A DNA stretch of 64,000 nt. It comes from Plumapathes pennacea. Lineage: Eukaryota > Cnidaria > Anthozoa > Antipatharia > Myriopathidae. The notes beneath the pieces are model-generated. The model was not told the origin of the DNA. It searched no databases and worked only from the letters and a program-made list of their open reading frames with translations. Shown here in pieces: positions 41,001-51,999 of the stretch. The DNA is taken from assembly GCA_964036295.1 (NCBI GenBank), contig OZ038462.1:13688440-13752439 (forward strand). Direction: 5' to 3'. Position 1 is the first letter of the stretch. Each line of letters opens with the position of its first letter. The position numbers and the translations under genes were made by a program.

Positions 41001-44000
41001 TTGAATATTATGTGGGTGAACCTGAAGTAATCCAGTACTTTGAACTTGTTTCAGTGATACTAATCCATCCTTTCAGCTTAGCACTATTTAAATTAAAAGT
41101 GAGAACGTGTCAAGTACCCCTTAGAAAAAAATACTCTTGGAAAAGCATGGGATTCTATTTCTCAGATCTTTCTTTTGCATTTTATGTTTTTGACAGTTAT
41201 ATCATGGTAATGGTCATAGTGACTTTCAGTGAATATATAAACACTTTAGCATATAATACAGTACCTGCAAAATTATAATCATGCAAATTTGAACTTCTGC
41301 AAATCAGCATAACAACACTTTTAGAGCTAAACACTGTTTACAGAGTTCCCTCCTCTATACATGTACTGTTCAATACACTTCTACATTGTGTCAAGGACCT
41401 CTTTCTGAACCTGAAGTACAGTACAGTGAACTTTTTTCAGCATATTATTTCACTCTTACAGCCTAGCAATATTTAGATTATAAGCAGGTACCTGCATGGT
41501 ACCTATCTCTTGGACAAGCATGGGATATTATTTCTTAAATCTTTGTTTTGCATCTTATACTTTTGACCTTTACACCATTGAAATGGTAAAAGTAGTTGTG
41601 AATCTTAGTGAAAATATAAACACTTTAGTTTCAATGCCTGCAAAATTATCATCCTGCAAAGTCACAACACAAGATATTCTATTACTGTCCTGATGTTAAG
41701 TGGTTTCTTGAAGTGTTGACAATGCAGCCATTCATGTAGTGCACTAAACTACACAGCAAAAAAAAGATACAGGTCAAATAACATTTAATCTATACAGTTT
41801 TATACAGTACATGATAAATGCAACATAGTTTAAACAACTGCAGGTACAATCAGTTAGTTTTTATAACAAAAATCTAGTTCAAACCAAAATTCACAAGTTT
41901 TTCAATTGCAAAAGGTTGTATAATTTCTCAGAGGGTTAAACTGAAATGGCTTATAGTGCTGGAATGCAAATACACATGTAGTTCTTTCTAATCAAATGCA
42001 CAGATTCTTCTGTGTATGACTAAGTGATGTGTTGTGAGCTTTAAGATTTGTCTGAGCAAGTTGTCAAGTGGCAAATATCTCCTCTGAATACAGGCTCCCC
42101 AATCTTACTGTATGACTTGAAAAAGAAAAGTTTTCAAATTAAAGAAATACTTCACCTATGTTGTTCCTTATGTGCTTTTATTCCTTGTGTATCATTTCTG
42201 GGCAGTTTCAAGCCGTTCATCTGGTGCTGATTAAGTCTGTATATAAAAATCATTTTATATACAGACTGAATCAGCACCAGATGAAAATTGCTCAAAACGG
42301 CTTTAAACTGCCCAGAAATGATCCCCTGGTTTTGCATTGCATATCTTTACTGCACATAACAATTTCGAGACTTTGGACATTGAGGACCACTAAATTTTCA
42401 AGAACGAAATTTCCTTCATTTGGTATGCAAATAAGTTTTATTTTTCATCACTTTTTACAACTCAGATTGAGTTTGCAGGAGGTTTTAGTTCACGCGTTAT
42501 AGCTTGCGTCAGCAATGTCCGCCATTTTGAAAATCTGGTCGTATGATACAAAACAAGCAATAATTCATAAATTGTTTACACTGAATGCAGAGAGGAGACA
42601 TGAAAATACACCTAAGGCTTTCTAGTACATAATTGAACTAGAAAACCTTTTTGAAAACGATAGAAACGCTGTTTTGTTGCCATCATATCAGTGAGGGACC
42701 TGGGCACTAGTACACCAGTAGAGACCAATAATGCAAGCGCTGCCGTTATAATGAGTGCAGTGACCCCCCTTTTTTATTTTATGTAGTTTAAGAAAATAAG
42801 ACTCCATTACATATCCGAGTTTAAATAAATTTTCACTGCTCAATTTTGAAATATTCCCATTGAATCACTGTTACGTTGTGTTGCTAGGTGTTTCACAGGA
42901 AGCGTGAAAATGAACAAATTGCCTATTATATCATTAGCTTGATAATTATATTTTTTTACTTTTTATTTTTCATTTGTTACTACTTTAGGCGTTTCACAGT
43001 AATGATGTTGTGTTGTCACAATAACAATACTGGTACATTCTCTCTTCTGGCACTTTTTTCATATTTTTTTCCATATTGTTGTCACATAGCAAAGTAGGTC
43101 TAAACCACAGCCATGTAGCGCGGAAACAAGTACCATACCCCCCCCCCCTTTTTTTTCCAAGTACTATAGCTAATTAATAATTGTGCAAAGTTTCAAAAGA
43201 AAATCACTGCAACTTCATTTTTGATGGAATCACTTTAATTCAAGCATTAGGTTCGGCGCATGTCAGGAGCGGCGTCTGAACCGGGCCTAAGACTGGGGAG
43301 CCTGTATGACACTCGAAGTTGATACAGACTATATCTAACCGGTACTGTCAATGAATTCACTCAAACGTCGTTTAAACTGATAGCATTGCACCAACATAAG
43401 CTTTTACGGCCACAAAATGTTCAATAAGCTCGAAGCAATGCAGAACAAATGAGTTGAGTGAACAAAGTAAATAGATGTCTTACCTACTTGAAAGCTAAGC
43501 CTATTATGGGACGTGTAAAATACATTTCAGTTATAGTGTGCCCAGCTATCGGATGGCCTTCAAGCACCCTTTCTGTCCTGATATGTTTCTTGGGCCTTGC
43601 TCTCAAGTGCCAGTAACCACGTTAGGCTGTTAGATTGGTTTAGCTATAAATCAATTGCTTGTTTCACTCATCGCATTTTCATCCTGTTTTTGTTGTATCG
43701 TTGTTCGCTTGCCTTGTCATCCCTTCCTTAGCTCCGCTTTTGAAAACCATCGCGTTAGACCGTAGTACTTCCCGGTTTCAGTTCAGTCGATAAAAACATC
43801 TTTTGGTCCACGAAATGAAGTTCGTCGCGACTCCCAGAAGACACTGCAGTGCGGGAAAGGTCACACCGTGAAAGAAAAACATTAAAACTCGAGATTTGAG
43901 GTCGCGAGATGAAAGAGCATGGGAACGAGGTTGAAGATTCTGTTCCGGTGTTTTACCCAGCAAACCGAGGTCGCCCCGTGAACGAAAAACATCAAAAAAC

Positions 44001-44394
44001 GATATGGTGTTCAGATTAGTACCCATGCAGGGCGTGGGAATTATATGAATTTATCATTAAATTAGCCTGAAATGTCAAATGATTACAACTTTCTCAAATT
44101 TATTCGAGATCATGCAGTGACTCACTTCTGTAATTATCTCTATTTGCTTAGTGTCACAATATACTGTAGTCATTTCCTTTAATAATTTATTCATCAATGA
44201 TAATTATTATCATTTTATGTGTTTGATGTTGATTTGAATATTTGATTTTATTTTATTTGATATTTACTGTGCAGTATGTAGTCATTTGGTTGTGTACAAT
44301 AATTATGATATATTTTGCAGGAGAAAGAACATGGCAGCGGTACTATACAGCACGACTGAAGATTGACAGCATGCTGATGCTTTCCGTGTTATGA
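38044..44394 (+). CDS. F-box protein, at least 2 exons (3' end uncertain)
   Basis: Exon 1 (38044-38236) starts MAEEEVAPLSFDDLVHIFSY and contains a complete F-box of about 45 residues: LSPQDLCTVSQVSRKWHEAS followed by LWKRQCLQRWNF. F-boxes bind SKP1 and bring substrates to SCF ubiquitin ligases. Exon 2 candidate starts at 44321 after TATTTTGCAG, in matching phase, and reads GERTWQRYYTARLKIDSML before a stop at 44392-44394. The TWxxYYxxRxxxxxxM pattern often follows F-boxes, which supports the join. If the stop is real the protein is about 88 residues, F-box only. If an unseen donor lies before it, more exons exist. No substrate domain is visible, so the family member cannot be named. The intron is 6.1 kb and full of repeats. 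Confidence 0.7.
38611..38800. mobile_element. MITE with ACAGTTGAAGCTC ends
   Basis: ACAGTTGAAGCTCTCTGGCG is mirrored by TGGGAGCTTCAACTG. Internal CTCGTAAGCGGACAG and CTCGTAAGCAGACAG units recur. Confidence 0.75.
39345..41700. repeat. Diverged triplicated segment in the F-box intron
   Basis: Three related blocks of roughly 600-900 bp follow each other, at about 39345-40200, 40245-41280 and 41300-41700. Shared pieces in order are TAATCACAGAAAGGT...CTTTTTCCA with TTCTCAAGGAAAAG, then a ...TTTACAGAGTTCC...-type stretch, GAACTTGTTTCAG, TTAGCA(A/C)TAT(G/T)TA, and TCTTGGA(C/A)AA(G)CATGG. The middle copy has lost some pieces. No coding frame is conserved. A MITE (39597-39905) interrupts the first copy. 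Confidence 0.6.
39597..39905. mobile_element. MITE, intact reference copy of the family split at 7440-8875
   Basis: It begins AGTATATACCACACAAGTGA and ends with a TTCGCCTCAGTGTCGG...CCGACA-type hairpin, closing AATTGTTAAATATACTG. It contains CCGCCGGGAGG/CCTCCCGGCGG-type and GCGCGCGAACCCAG segments. The third copy of the triplication shows the site without the insertion. Confidence 0.7.
42195..42320. mobile_element. Foldback hairpin element
   Basis: ATTTCTGGGCAGTTTCAAGC...ATCTGGTGCTGATTAAGTCT is mirrored by AGACTGAATCAGCACCAGAT...GCTTTAAACTGCCCAGAAAT, with the centre at TATATAAAAATCATTTTATATA. Confidence 0.8.
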
Positions 44395-45690
44395 CCTGCT
44401 CAACTGATTTCTCAATAAGAACCTACCAATGGGTGCAAGATGTAGCTTGTGCAGATAGTACTGGCAAAGCAACGAGGACCCTGGAAAGCCGCTATACTTT
44501 GCTGGGGGGCTCTATTCAAAGGGCTGGAAATGGCTTTGGAAAAGTTGTTTGTGATTACAGCACTTGTATTGGCATGGCTAATGATGTCCTTAAGGCATAC
44601 TCATTTCAAGTGTAATAAGCTTCAGGTGTAGACTGTGCAACCAGTCCATGGTTTGTAGAGGCTCTACAAATTTACAGGGAATTTAGGCAGGGTATATAGG
44701 CCCCACTCAGCCTCATTCCCAGGCTCTTTGGGCCGGGAGATGTAAGAGCCTGGGAATGAAGTTGGGCCCCACTCAGTCAATGGCTATTTGGAGGGGAGGA
44801 GAAGGGAGAGGTTGGCGAGTTAAAGTTGAGAGCCAAAGCTGATCACTTGTATGGTTAGATAATGAGTCAATATGGGTTTGTAGGAGAGGAGGCAAAGAGT
44901 GTTATTTTCTACTGAGGACTTACTACGTAAATTTAGCGAATGCTTTTTGAATTTATGATTCAGATGCGAGGAATGGAGGTGGAAAATAACAAGAATTGCA
45001 TGTTGCCCAACAAAAAAGTAATATTTTCACATCATTATGGGGAGGAAAGAAACTTGGTTCATAACTTATGGTACTGACCAAAGAAGCGAGGTTAAAGTTA
45101 TATTTCTGCCATGTACCGCATTGTTTGCAAGGTCCTTTTCTAACTTTTTCTTGTTATTTGCCACCTCCGTTCCCTGTATCTGATATCATAATTTCTAAAA
45201 GTATCTGCTGACACCTGAAAATGCGTGAGGGAGAGCTAAGTGCAGTAACTGAGGGCCCAAGGAGGTATCCATGCCAACCCTGCCACAGCCCACCACCAGG
45301 CACCCGTCACACTGATAATCAGTGGAGATCTAAACCTAACTAACTTACCGTGGGGGAGAGGTGGGAGGGGCAAAATCGATCGAGCTACGATCGAGCTAGC
45401 AACGCTGAACGTGACCATCTGCTGCAAGAAGCGACTGTTAAGCACGTGATAAGCCCCAGAGAGCCATGGGACACCCCCGGCTGCGGGGAGGGACTGCTGA
45501 CCAGCAATCGTCTTGATGTTAACTTTGCCTAAATTACATTTAGCCACATTAAAATACATCACGTATCACATCAGCGTGTAATATACTCTCATCTTACACA
45601 GTTATGTTGAGCCAATCAGAATGCGCATAGTATCATAGTCCCCCGAGCGAAGTGAGGGGCTACTAACCCATCGAGTGAATGTTCGTCTAT
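44395..45690. other. Gene-free stretch after the F-box exon
   Basis: Open frames of 60-75 codons at 44391-44631 share no motif with known families, and part of this may be the F-box 3' UTR. 44710-44770 is an inverted pair (CTCATTCCCAGGCTCTTGG-type against CAAGAGCCTGGGAATGA). Nothing else is recognised. Confidence 0.45.
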
Positions 45691-45692
45691 CA

Positions 45693-46084
45693 GGCCTGGT
45701 TTATACGTCGCACAATTGTCGAATTTAATTCCAGCAATTAAATTCGACGTTGCGGCGACGTCTAAATCGAATTGTATTCGTCTGAGGAATTAAATTCGTC
45801 CAACACGCATTATCCGTCATGGCCACACGGATACAACGTCTGAAATGCGTGTTCGATTTAGACGTCGCAGCAACGACGCATCGAATGAAATGCATAAACT
45901 GCACGAATTATTTTAGCCGATAACATTGAGAATGAAGGAGGATTCACACATGGGGTTTAAATTCGTCTGCATTAAATCCGTCGTATGAATCGGAGCGACA
46001 TTTACGTCGTCTGATCGACGAAGTTAATATGAATTAAATTCGTGTGAATTAAATGCGACGATTGTGCGACGTATAAACCGGGCC
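45693..46084. mobile_element. PIF/Harbinger-type MITE with TCA target duplication
   Basis: Ends GGCCTGGTTTATACGTCGCA and TGCGACGTATAAACCGGGCC are near-perfect inverted copies, extending into CAATTGTCG/CGATTGTG. The element is flanked by TCA on both sides (45690-45692 and 46085-46087). It is 392 bp long and rich in GACGT and AATTAAAT motifs. Confidence 0.85.
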
Positions 46085-46181
46085 TCAGTCAGTCAGTCAA
46101 GGGGCGGACAACACTTCATGTAAAGACTAACGGAAAACTATTCTACTCCTTATAAGGCAGTTCGTTCCTCACGAAAATGAA

Positions 46182-46376
46182 TTTGAAAAAACTGGAAAGC
46201 TTGAAACAGAACGGTCTCGCGAAGCTCGTCTTCAAAAGAGAAGGGAACAGGCACGGGCAAGGCGAAATCGTGAAACGATCGAACATCGCCAAAAGACGAC
46301 AAACATGTTTTTCCGACAGCATCATGAACGCGGGAAGCGTGCCGAAGAAACGGCTCCGCAAAGGAACAGCGCTTGA
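46182..46376 (+). pseudogene. Relic encoding a 'REARLQKRRE' basic repeat motif (Helitron-like protein N-terminus)
   Basis: The frame reads LETERSREARLQKRREQARA then RRNRETIEHRQ, closed by TGA at 46374-46376. Tandem 'ET.EQREARLQRRRE'-type peptides occur at the N-terminus of animal Helitron-like proteins. I know the pattern, but it is short and basic and could arise in other elements. No helicase or Rep sequence is seen nearby. Confidence 0.4.
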
Positions 46377-47019
46377 AAGCAAATCGGGAGTTTCAGACGC
46401 CGTTTTGTGTTAAACTCAGATACTTATTCAGAAAGGACAAGCAACAAAGGTCAGTCAGTGGAAATCGAACAATCACCGTGACAAATATATTCTATCCCGT
46501 ATCTTGTAACTCGATCACTTCAAGTGTATTAAAATCTGTATGCTGATCATTTCCCTCGAAGTATTGTTTTAATACGCTTCTGTTGCCAGTTTCGGCTACC
46601 GTATTCGCTCAGAGCAATCGGAACTTGGAGTCTTGAATGATTTAGTCAGATGTCTTATTTTTTCTTTCAAGACTAAAACTGTAACAAATGCTGTAATCAT
46701 AGACGTGGTGATTGCAGCGCGAATCGTTCACAATCCCTTTGAAGTATGTCTAGGTCTGAAGCCCGTGTATAATTTGAAGTAAACCGTTCAAGTTTTGCTT
46801 TGATTTTGGGAGAAATCATGCTGTTTTGAGCGGCATACAAAGCAATTCGAGCTCATTAAATATGCATGTCTGAGTCTAGTGCATGCAGTCTAGAGTAAAA
46901 AAAGATCGCACAGGAAGCCTATTTAATTGTATTGCCTATGAATTCAAAATTGGAAAATCAGTGTTCCTTTTTTCCTGTAATACGGCGGCCGACCATCTTC
47001 AAGTTTTGAGAGCGTGCTT

Positions 47020-47438
47020 GGTCCGTGGGTCTTCCGTCCATTCAATTTTCTTATAAATTACAAAATCAAAAATTGAATATTGAAGTTTCCAATTTTCATA
47101 TTTTATCGCCGATGCGGCAATGAAATTAGAAGTTCGTCTTGGACTTTGCATCGATGTATATTTTCAACAATCCAAAATTGAATTTGGTTTTCCGATTTCT
47201 CCTTTCCGATGTGTTCGAAAATCAGAAATCTAACTACCAGTTTCCCTTTTTCATCCGCTGACAAGCGACAAAAAACTGACGCATACTTCGCGTCATTAAA
47301 ACGGGAGATCAACTTTCAATTTTCATACACACGAAAATTGAAACATCGAATTTTGACAAAATTTCCCGAGGGGGAGGGTATGGCTAGTCTGTCGTGGCTG
47401 CTTACTTGGCTCTCCGTTTGCCAAGGGGAGGGAACGCG
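47020..47438. mobile_element. Element family 'P/Q', copy P, left part
   Basis: Starts GGTCCGTGGGTCTTCCGTCC and continues through AATCAAAAATTGAATATTGA, CTTTTTCATCCGCTGACAAG and CCGAGGGGGAGGGTATGGCT to GGGAACGCG. The same series occurs in copy Q. Copy P resumes at 50162 after a Mutator-like insertion at 47439-50161. Confidence 0.8.
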
Positions 47439-47448
47439 GGCTATGTTT

Positions 47449-47735
47449 AAAATCTGGAACCGGGAACCCGGGAACCGGGAACGGGGAACCGGGAACCTGG
47501 AACCGGGAACCGGGAACCTGAGAACCGGGAACCGGGAATCGCGAAGCCAGTGACCGCGGCTATGTTTAAAACCTGGAACCGGGAACCCGGGAACCCGGAA
47601 CCGGGAACCGGGAACCGGGAACCGGGAACGAGGAACGGGGAACGGGGAACCGGGAACCTGGGAACAGGGAACCCGGGAACCCGGGAACCGGGAATCGCGA
47701 ACGGGGAACTGGGAACCGGAATCTGGAAAGGGGAA
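47449..47735. repeat. GGGAACC heptamer minisatellite, left arm
   Basis: Two blocks of imperfect GGGAACC units (47449-47540 and 47573-47735) within the Mutator-like element. The matching array in the right arm is at 49998-50150 on the other strand. A 7-bp period is frame-neutral for coding, so the long open frames here are not genes. Confidence 0.92.
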
Positions 47736-48001
47736 CGCAAAAATTGGGAATTTAATCAGAACAAAACCAAATTATTGGATTTTTGAAGATTTTTTCTCGG
47801 TTTTCGCCTGATAAAGAAACCTATAATTTGTCTGATTTATCCGCTAGTTACAGATGTTAATGGGTAAAATGGTTTAAAAACCCGCCCCCACACGAAAAGA
47901 GAATATCTGTTGGCCAACGTCATTGTTGCTAGCTGGCCAATCAGGTTAGATTTTCGCCTACTGACGGCCAAATCACGTGATTAATGGGTGCATTAGAAGC
48001 C
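47558..48001. mobile_element. Second related element nested in the left arm, 9-bp target duplication AGTGACCGC
   Basis: AGTGACCGC lies directly before (47549-47557) and after (48002-48010). Between them the sequence starts GGCTATGTTTAAAACCTGGA, the same terminal sequence as the host element, and includes its own GGGAACC array. It ends ...AGAAGCC, so its right end is not a good inverted copy. The undisturbed right arm of the host element has GAAGCCAGTGACCGCTC in one piece, confirming an insertion here. Confidence 0.65.
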
Positions 48002-49997
48002 AGTGACCGCTCATTACGCCTGTCTTTCGTTTCATCATCGCATGGTGCACGATGTCGGAGCAAACTGAAGGGTAAGCTAAGAAATATTCATCCTTTTGAG
48101 TCGTCCACAGTATACTTTTACTCACTGAAGATATTTTTAATCCTTAGAGACAATGAAGTAGATCACGAAAGGGGGACGACATCTTCAAGGTGAGGAGATC
48201 AGCTTTTTATGTATGATTCAAACTCCGTGCGCGAGAAACAAAGCAGCCTATAATTTTATTATTTGCTAAACAAGCGTGCTTCTTGGACCTTTATAGATGC
48301 AACTTTTTTCTTTATCGGAGCCCAACTTTGAAGTCAATAGGCTACAGAAAGACGGATTAACTACATTACACTTTTGGAAAGAAAAATCGCTGAGCAGGTT
48401 CTCAGATTTTCCATATCACACAACATACGCAACTTTTATGGAAAATGAGGAGTCTTATGTAATTCTTTCAATTTATGTAATTCTTTCTTTCAATTGACAG
48501 TCAAAGCTTTTAACTCGAAATCTTATCAACAAATCATTTAGCATGTAATGGAGAGTTTACCTTTTGGTCGAGGGTCTATGTCGAAAGTTGAGGGTAACAT
48601 GTCGATGGTTGAAAAGAGATCCTTTAGTTTTTTTCCCGACAAAAGAAGAGAAATGAAATGAAGCAAAACTCTGAGTCGCAGCTATCAGTGAAAACAGGAA
48701 CAGATTGATCTAATTAGCTACTTATACTAACATGTACCGATTATCAAACGTGTTGACGGGTACGCTCTGCCAAAATTTTTCATATTCGCATTTTAGAAAT
48801 GTCCGTATTCCCAAATTTATCAAATTTGCAGTCCAGATGATAATCTGCCATTGTTTAGCAAAGGAACTCATCATATTACTATCCAAAAGAGTGTATTCTT
48901 CATCTGATTAGAGACTTTACTGCAATTATGTACTTGGGTGGTAACACTAAAGAGTCCCAGCTGGATGTAATTACACATCTCTGTTGTCACCATATTTATT
49001 TTAGATTTCGGGAGCCCGCCTACAAATCCGACACAGTAGTTCGTTTGATCATGAACACGGTAGTTAACTATTCTGTGTGTTTAACTTCGGAATGGAAGAT
49101 TAGTACTTCAAACTCAGGTACTGGTGAAACATGACTCACCAAACATCTGGATCAGATAATAGCCGACAGGCAGGCGCCTGTTGTGTAATAGCTGTCTCAT
49201 ACGTGAACTACTGCGAATAGTCTGACTTAGAGGGAGTTACCGTTTCTCCAGTGATCATAAAAGGTTATGGGATCGTTATGAGTATCCTTACATGTTAGAC
49301 CAGCGAGAAAACTTAGGCCTTAAGACTGGAATGTCCGGCCGGACAGAAATATGAGGGACGTTTCAGTTTGAGACACTGGCAGTTACCCAATCAATCCAAG
49401 AATCTAAGACTTAAACAAAGTCCGCAACAAAGCGAAGCTGTTTTTAAAAGGATAAGTGATGATGATGAGATTTAAGATGAGAGATAAGTGATGACGAGAT
49501 TTTTCAACACTCCGCACTTTCCATAAGAATTACATAAGACTCCTCATTTTCCATAAAAGTTACGTATGTTGTGTAATATGGAAAATCTGAGAACCGCGTA
49601 GCGAATTTTCTTTCCAAAAGTGTAATGTAGTTAATCCGTCTTTCTGTAGCCTATTGACTTCAAAGTTGGGCTCCGATAAAGAAAAAAATTGCATCTAAAG
49701 GTCCAAGAAGCACGCTTGTTTAGCAAATAATAAAATTATAGGCTGCTTTGTTTCTCGCGCACGGAGTTTGAATCATACATAAAAAGCTGATCTCCTCACC
49801 TTGAAGATGTCGTCCCCCTTTCGTGATCTACTTCATTGTCTCTAAGGATTAAAAATATCTTCAGTGAGTAAAAGTATACTGTGGACGACTCAAAAGGATG
49901 AATATTTCTTAGCTTACCCTTCAGTTTGCTCCGACATCGTGCACCATGCGATGATGAAACGAAAGACAGGCGTAATGAGCGGTCACTGGCTTCGCGA

Positions 49998-50150
49998 TTC
50001 CCGGTTCCCGGTTCCCGGTTCCCGGTTCCCAGGTTCCCGGTTCCCCGTTCCCCGTTCCCAGTTCCCAGTTCCCGGGTTCCCGGTTCCACGTTCCCGGTTC
50101 CCGGTTCCTGGTTCCCGGTTCCCAGTTCCCGGGTTCCCGGTTCCAGGTTT
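49998..50150. repeat. GGGAACC heptamer minisatellite, right arm
   Basis: Inverse (GGTTCCC) of the left-arm array, about twenty imperfect units, ending just inside the element's right terminus. Confidence 0.92.
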
Positions 50151-50161
50151 TAAACATAGCC

Positions 50162-50660
50162 GGGAACGCGGGATTTTCTGGACCACTCTTAGCCCTAAAA
50201 TGGTGGCCCGCAAAAGATTTATTTTGTGAAAACGACGAATTTATGTGCGATTGACCGATTCTACCTAGTGTAATGACTGTGGAGTGGAAACGCCGAAGAT
50301 TAGGCGCTGATTTGAAGTTATGGCGGCCGAACATCATAATGACAGGTAAGAGACCGAACCTCGTGCAGTTTATTTCACCTTTTTTTATGGCTAGCTATTG
50401 GAGTTTTTTTCTTCGTGCCGGACAGCATTAAACAAATCATTATCATTAGCTCTCGGAAAATCAAGGAGGCTGTTTGCAGCAAAACAAGACAAAACGAACG
50501 TCAGCGACGGCTGCAGCCGCACAACAACAACAAAAGAATAGGCAAGACACATTTGTTACAGAAGGTAATCTTTCGTGTGTCGTATAAATAGGCAATTGAC
50601 TACAAGACGTGGACTGAAAACTGGAACAATTTATTTTCCAAATATAATAGAGTAGGCCTT
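50162..50660 (+). mobile_element. Copy P, right part, with a two-exon gene-like module
   Basis: Continues copy P with CGGGATTTTCTGGACCACTC. At 50320-50345 it has an ATG frame MAAEHHNDR ending at a consensus donor (AG/GTAAGAG). A second exon-like piece follows: after GCCGGACAG at 50418-50426 the phase-matched frame reads SIKQIIIISSRKIKEA then KTRQNERQRRLQP, up to a GTAATC donor near 50565. Versions of both pieces recur in copy Q. The function is unknown. It may be the start of the element's own gene or a captured host gene start. Confidence 0.6.
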
Positions 50661-50839
50661 CTTTCCATTTAATTATAATCTGGATGCGAATCTCTTTCTA
50701 GTGAACAACAAACAATATTGCGCACAACCGATGACATGTTTTAATTGGAGATGAACAGGAAAATTCAGCAATTAGCGGCTAAAGCTGACAACCGGTAGAA
50801 CAAAAAATTAGCTGTGGCCTCGGGAGCCTTATCTCTAAC

Positions 50840-51210
50840 TTAGGCCCGGTTCAGACGCCGCTCCTGACATGCGCCGAACCTAATAGTAATAGATTCGACC
50901 CTGGTTCGACATAGGAGCGACTGTTGATTCAAACGGCGAACTTTTCCTGCCGCACCAAATACACAATAGTGCTTATGTTTAAGGATACATGTTTTTAATT
51001 CAAAATAATTTAAAATAATTTATGATATAGGTACGGCACATGTGAAGAGCGGCGTCAGAATCAACGTCGCTCCCAGGTCGGATTATGCGACAGCGTCAGT
51101 CGAACCTAATACCGCTGCCGTACCTAATTCAAATATGCCGAACCTAATTGATTCAGACGCCGCTCTTCTGCCGTACTTAATTCAAGCATTAGGTTCGGCG
51201 CATGTCAGGA
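50840..51210. mobile_element. MITE with GCCCGGTTCAGACGCCGCTC end, right end truncated
   Basis: TAGGCCCGGTTCAGACGCCG...CATGCGCCGAACCTAAT opens it. Inverted ATTAGGTTCGGCGCATGTCAGGA closes it at 51188-51210, where copy Q begins, so the last 20 bp or so are missing. A fragment with the complete end is at 43244-43293. Internal GAACCTAAT units recur. Confidence 0.7.
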
Positions 51211-51529
51211 GGGTCCGTGGGTCTTCCGTCCATTCAATTTTCGTATAAATTACAAAATCAAAAATTGAATATTAAAGTTTCCAATTTTCATATTTTATCG
51301 TTTATGCGGCAATGAAAATTAGAAATTCCTCTTGGACTTTGCATCGATGTATATTTTCAACAATCCAAAACTGAATTTGGTTTTCCAATTTCTCCTTTCC
51401 GATGTGTTCGAAAATCAGAAATCTAACCACCAGTTTCCCTTTCCCATCCGCTGAAAAGCGACAAAAACGGACGCATACTTCGTATGATTCGAACGGGAGA
51501 TCAATTTAACTAATTGACGTCAATTTGTT

Positions 51530-51999
51530 TTTTACAATAACAAAACTCGAGCGACGACGCGGGGAAAACACGCAAGAAAACTGGATTTTGTTCGATTTGA
51601 CCGAAATGTTGTCAACAACTTTTCCCGCTTTCTGATTGGTCGAGGTCGAAATTCAAGACATTTCATTGGCCAAAAAGTGACAGCTTGACGTGAGCATTTC
51701 GCGCGTGCAAAATAAAATTTTGTCAAAGAAGTTGGAAAGAAATGAAACTAGACGCTTTTCTGCTGCGGTTTTCTCTACAATTTCAAGACAAAGCTCAAGG
51801 AAATTCGCCTCTGAACACTTCTGGTTCTCTACTTCAAATACCGAATGTCGCTTTTGCAAGAACTGAGGTAAAATTGAAGCTGAATTCACCTTCTTCGTCC
51901 AAATCACTGTCGTCAGCACTCGATTTTATGTGTCTGTCCTCTTATTGATAATGAAAATTAGCCAATCACAAAGCGAGAAACTGACGTGTTATTGTAAAA
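51530..51999. mobile_element. 470-bp insertion in the left arm of copy Q
   Basis: It is absent from copy P and from the right arm of Q. TTTTACAATAAC at its left and GTTATTGTAAAA at its right are inverted ends. Open frames of 64-88 codons occur on both strands, with no family motif I recognise. Confidence 0.6.

Larger units (their letters stand above)
47439..50161. mobile_element. Mutator-like (MULE) non-autonomous element with minisatellite arms and 9-bp target duplication
   Basis: It is bounded by GGCTATGTTTAAAA and the inverse TTTTAAACATAGCC. It is flanked by a perfect 9-bp repeat, GGGAACGCG (47430-47438 and 50162-50170), and removing the element restores the P/Q sequence. Inside each end is an array of the 7-mer GGGAACC. 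Then come about 500-bp inverted arms (about 48002-48490 and 49520-49999) that share GAAGCCAGTGACCGCTCATT and the rest with few changes. The centre (48490-49520) shows no transposase. A 9-bp duplication and long inverted ends fit the Mutator superfamily. The left arm itself holds a nested insertion (47558-48001). Confidence 0.8.

Noticed and set aside
44391-44631. Frames of 60-74 codons starting MTCSTDFS or MQIVLAKQ.
   Set aside because: They overlap each other and the F-box exon in other frames, and have no recognisable domain or splice support.
47447-50337. Open frames of 75-138 codons rich in Pro-Gly-Ser-Arg or Gly-Asn-Arg-Glu.
   Set aside because: They translate the GGGAACC heptamer, which is open in several frames. 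No initiation context or conserved domain.
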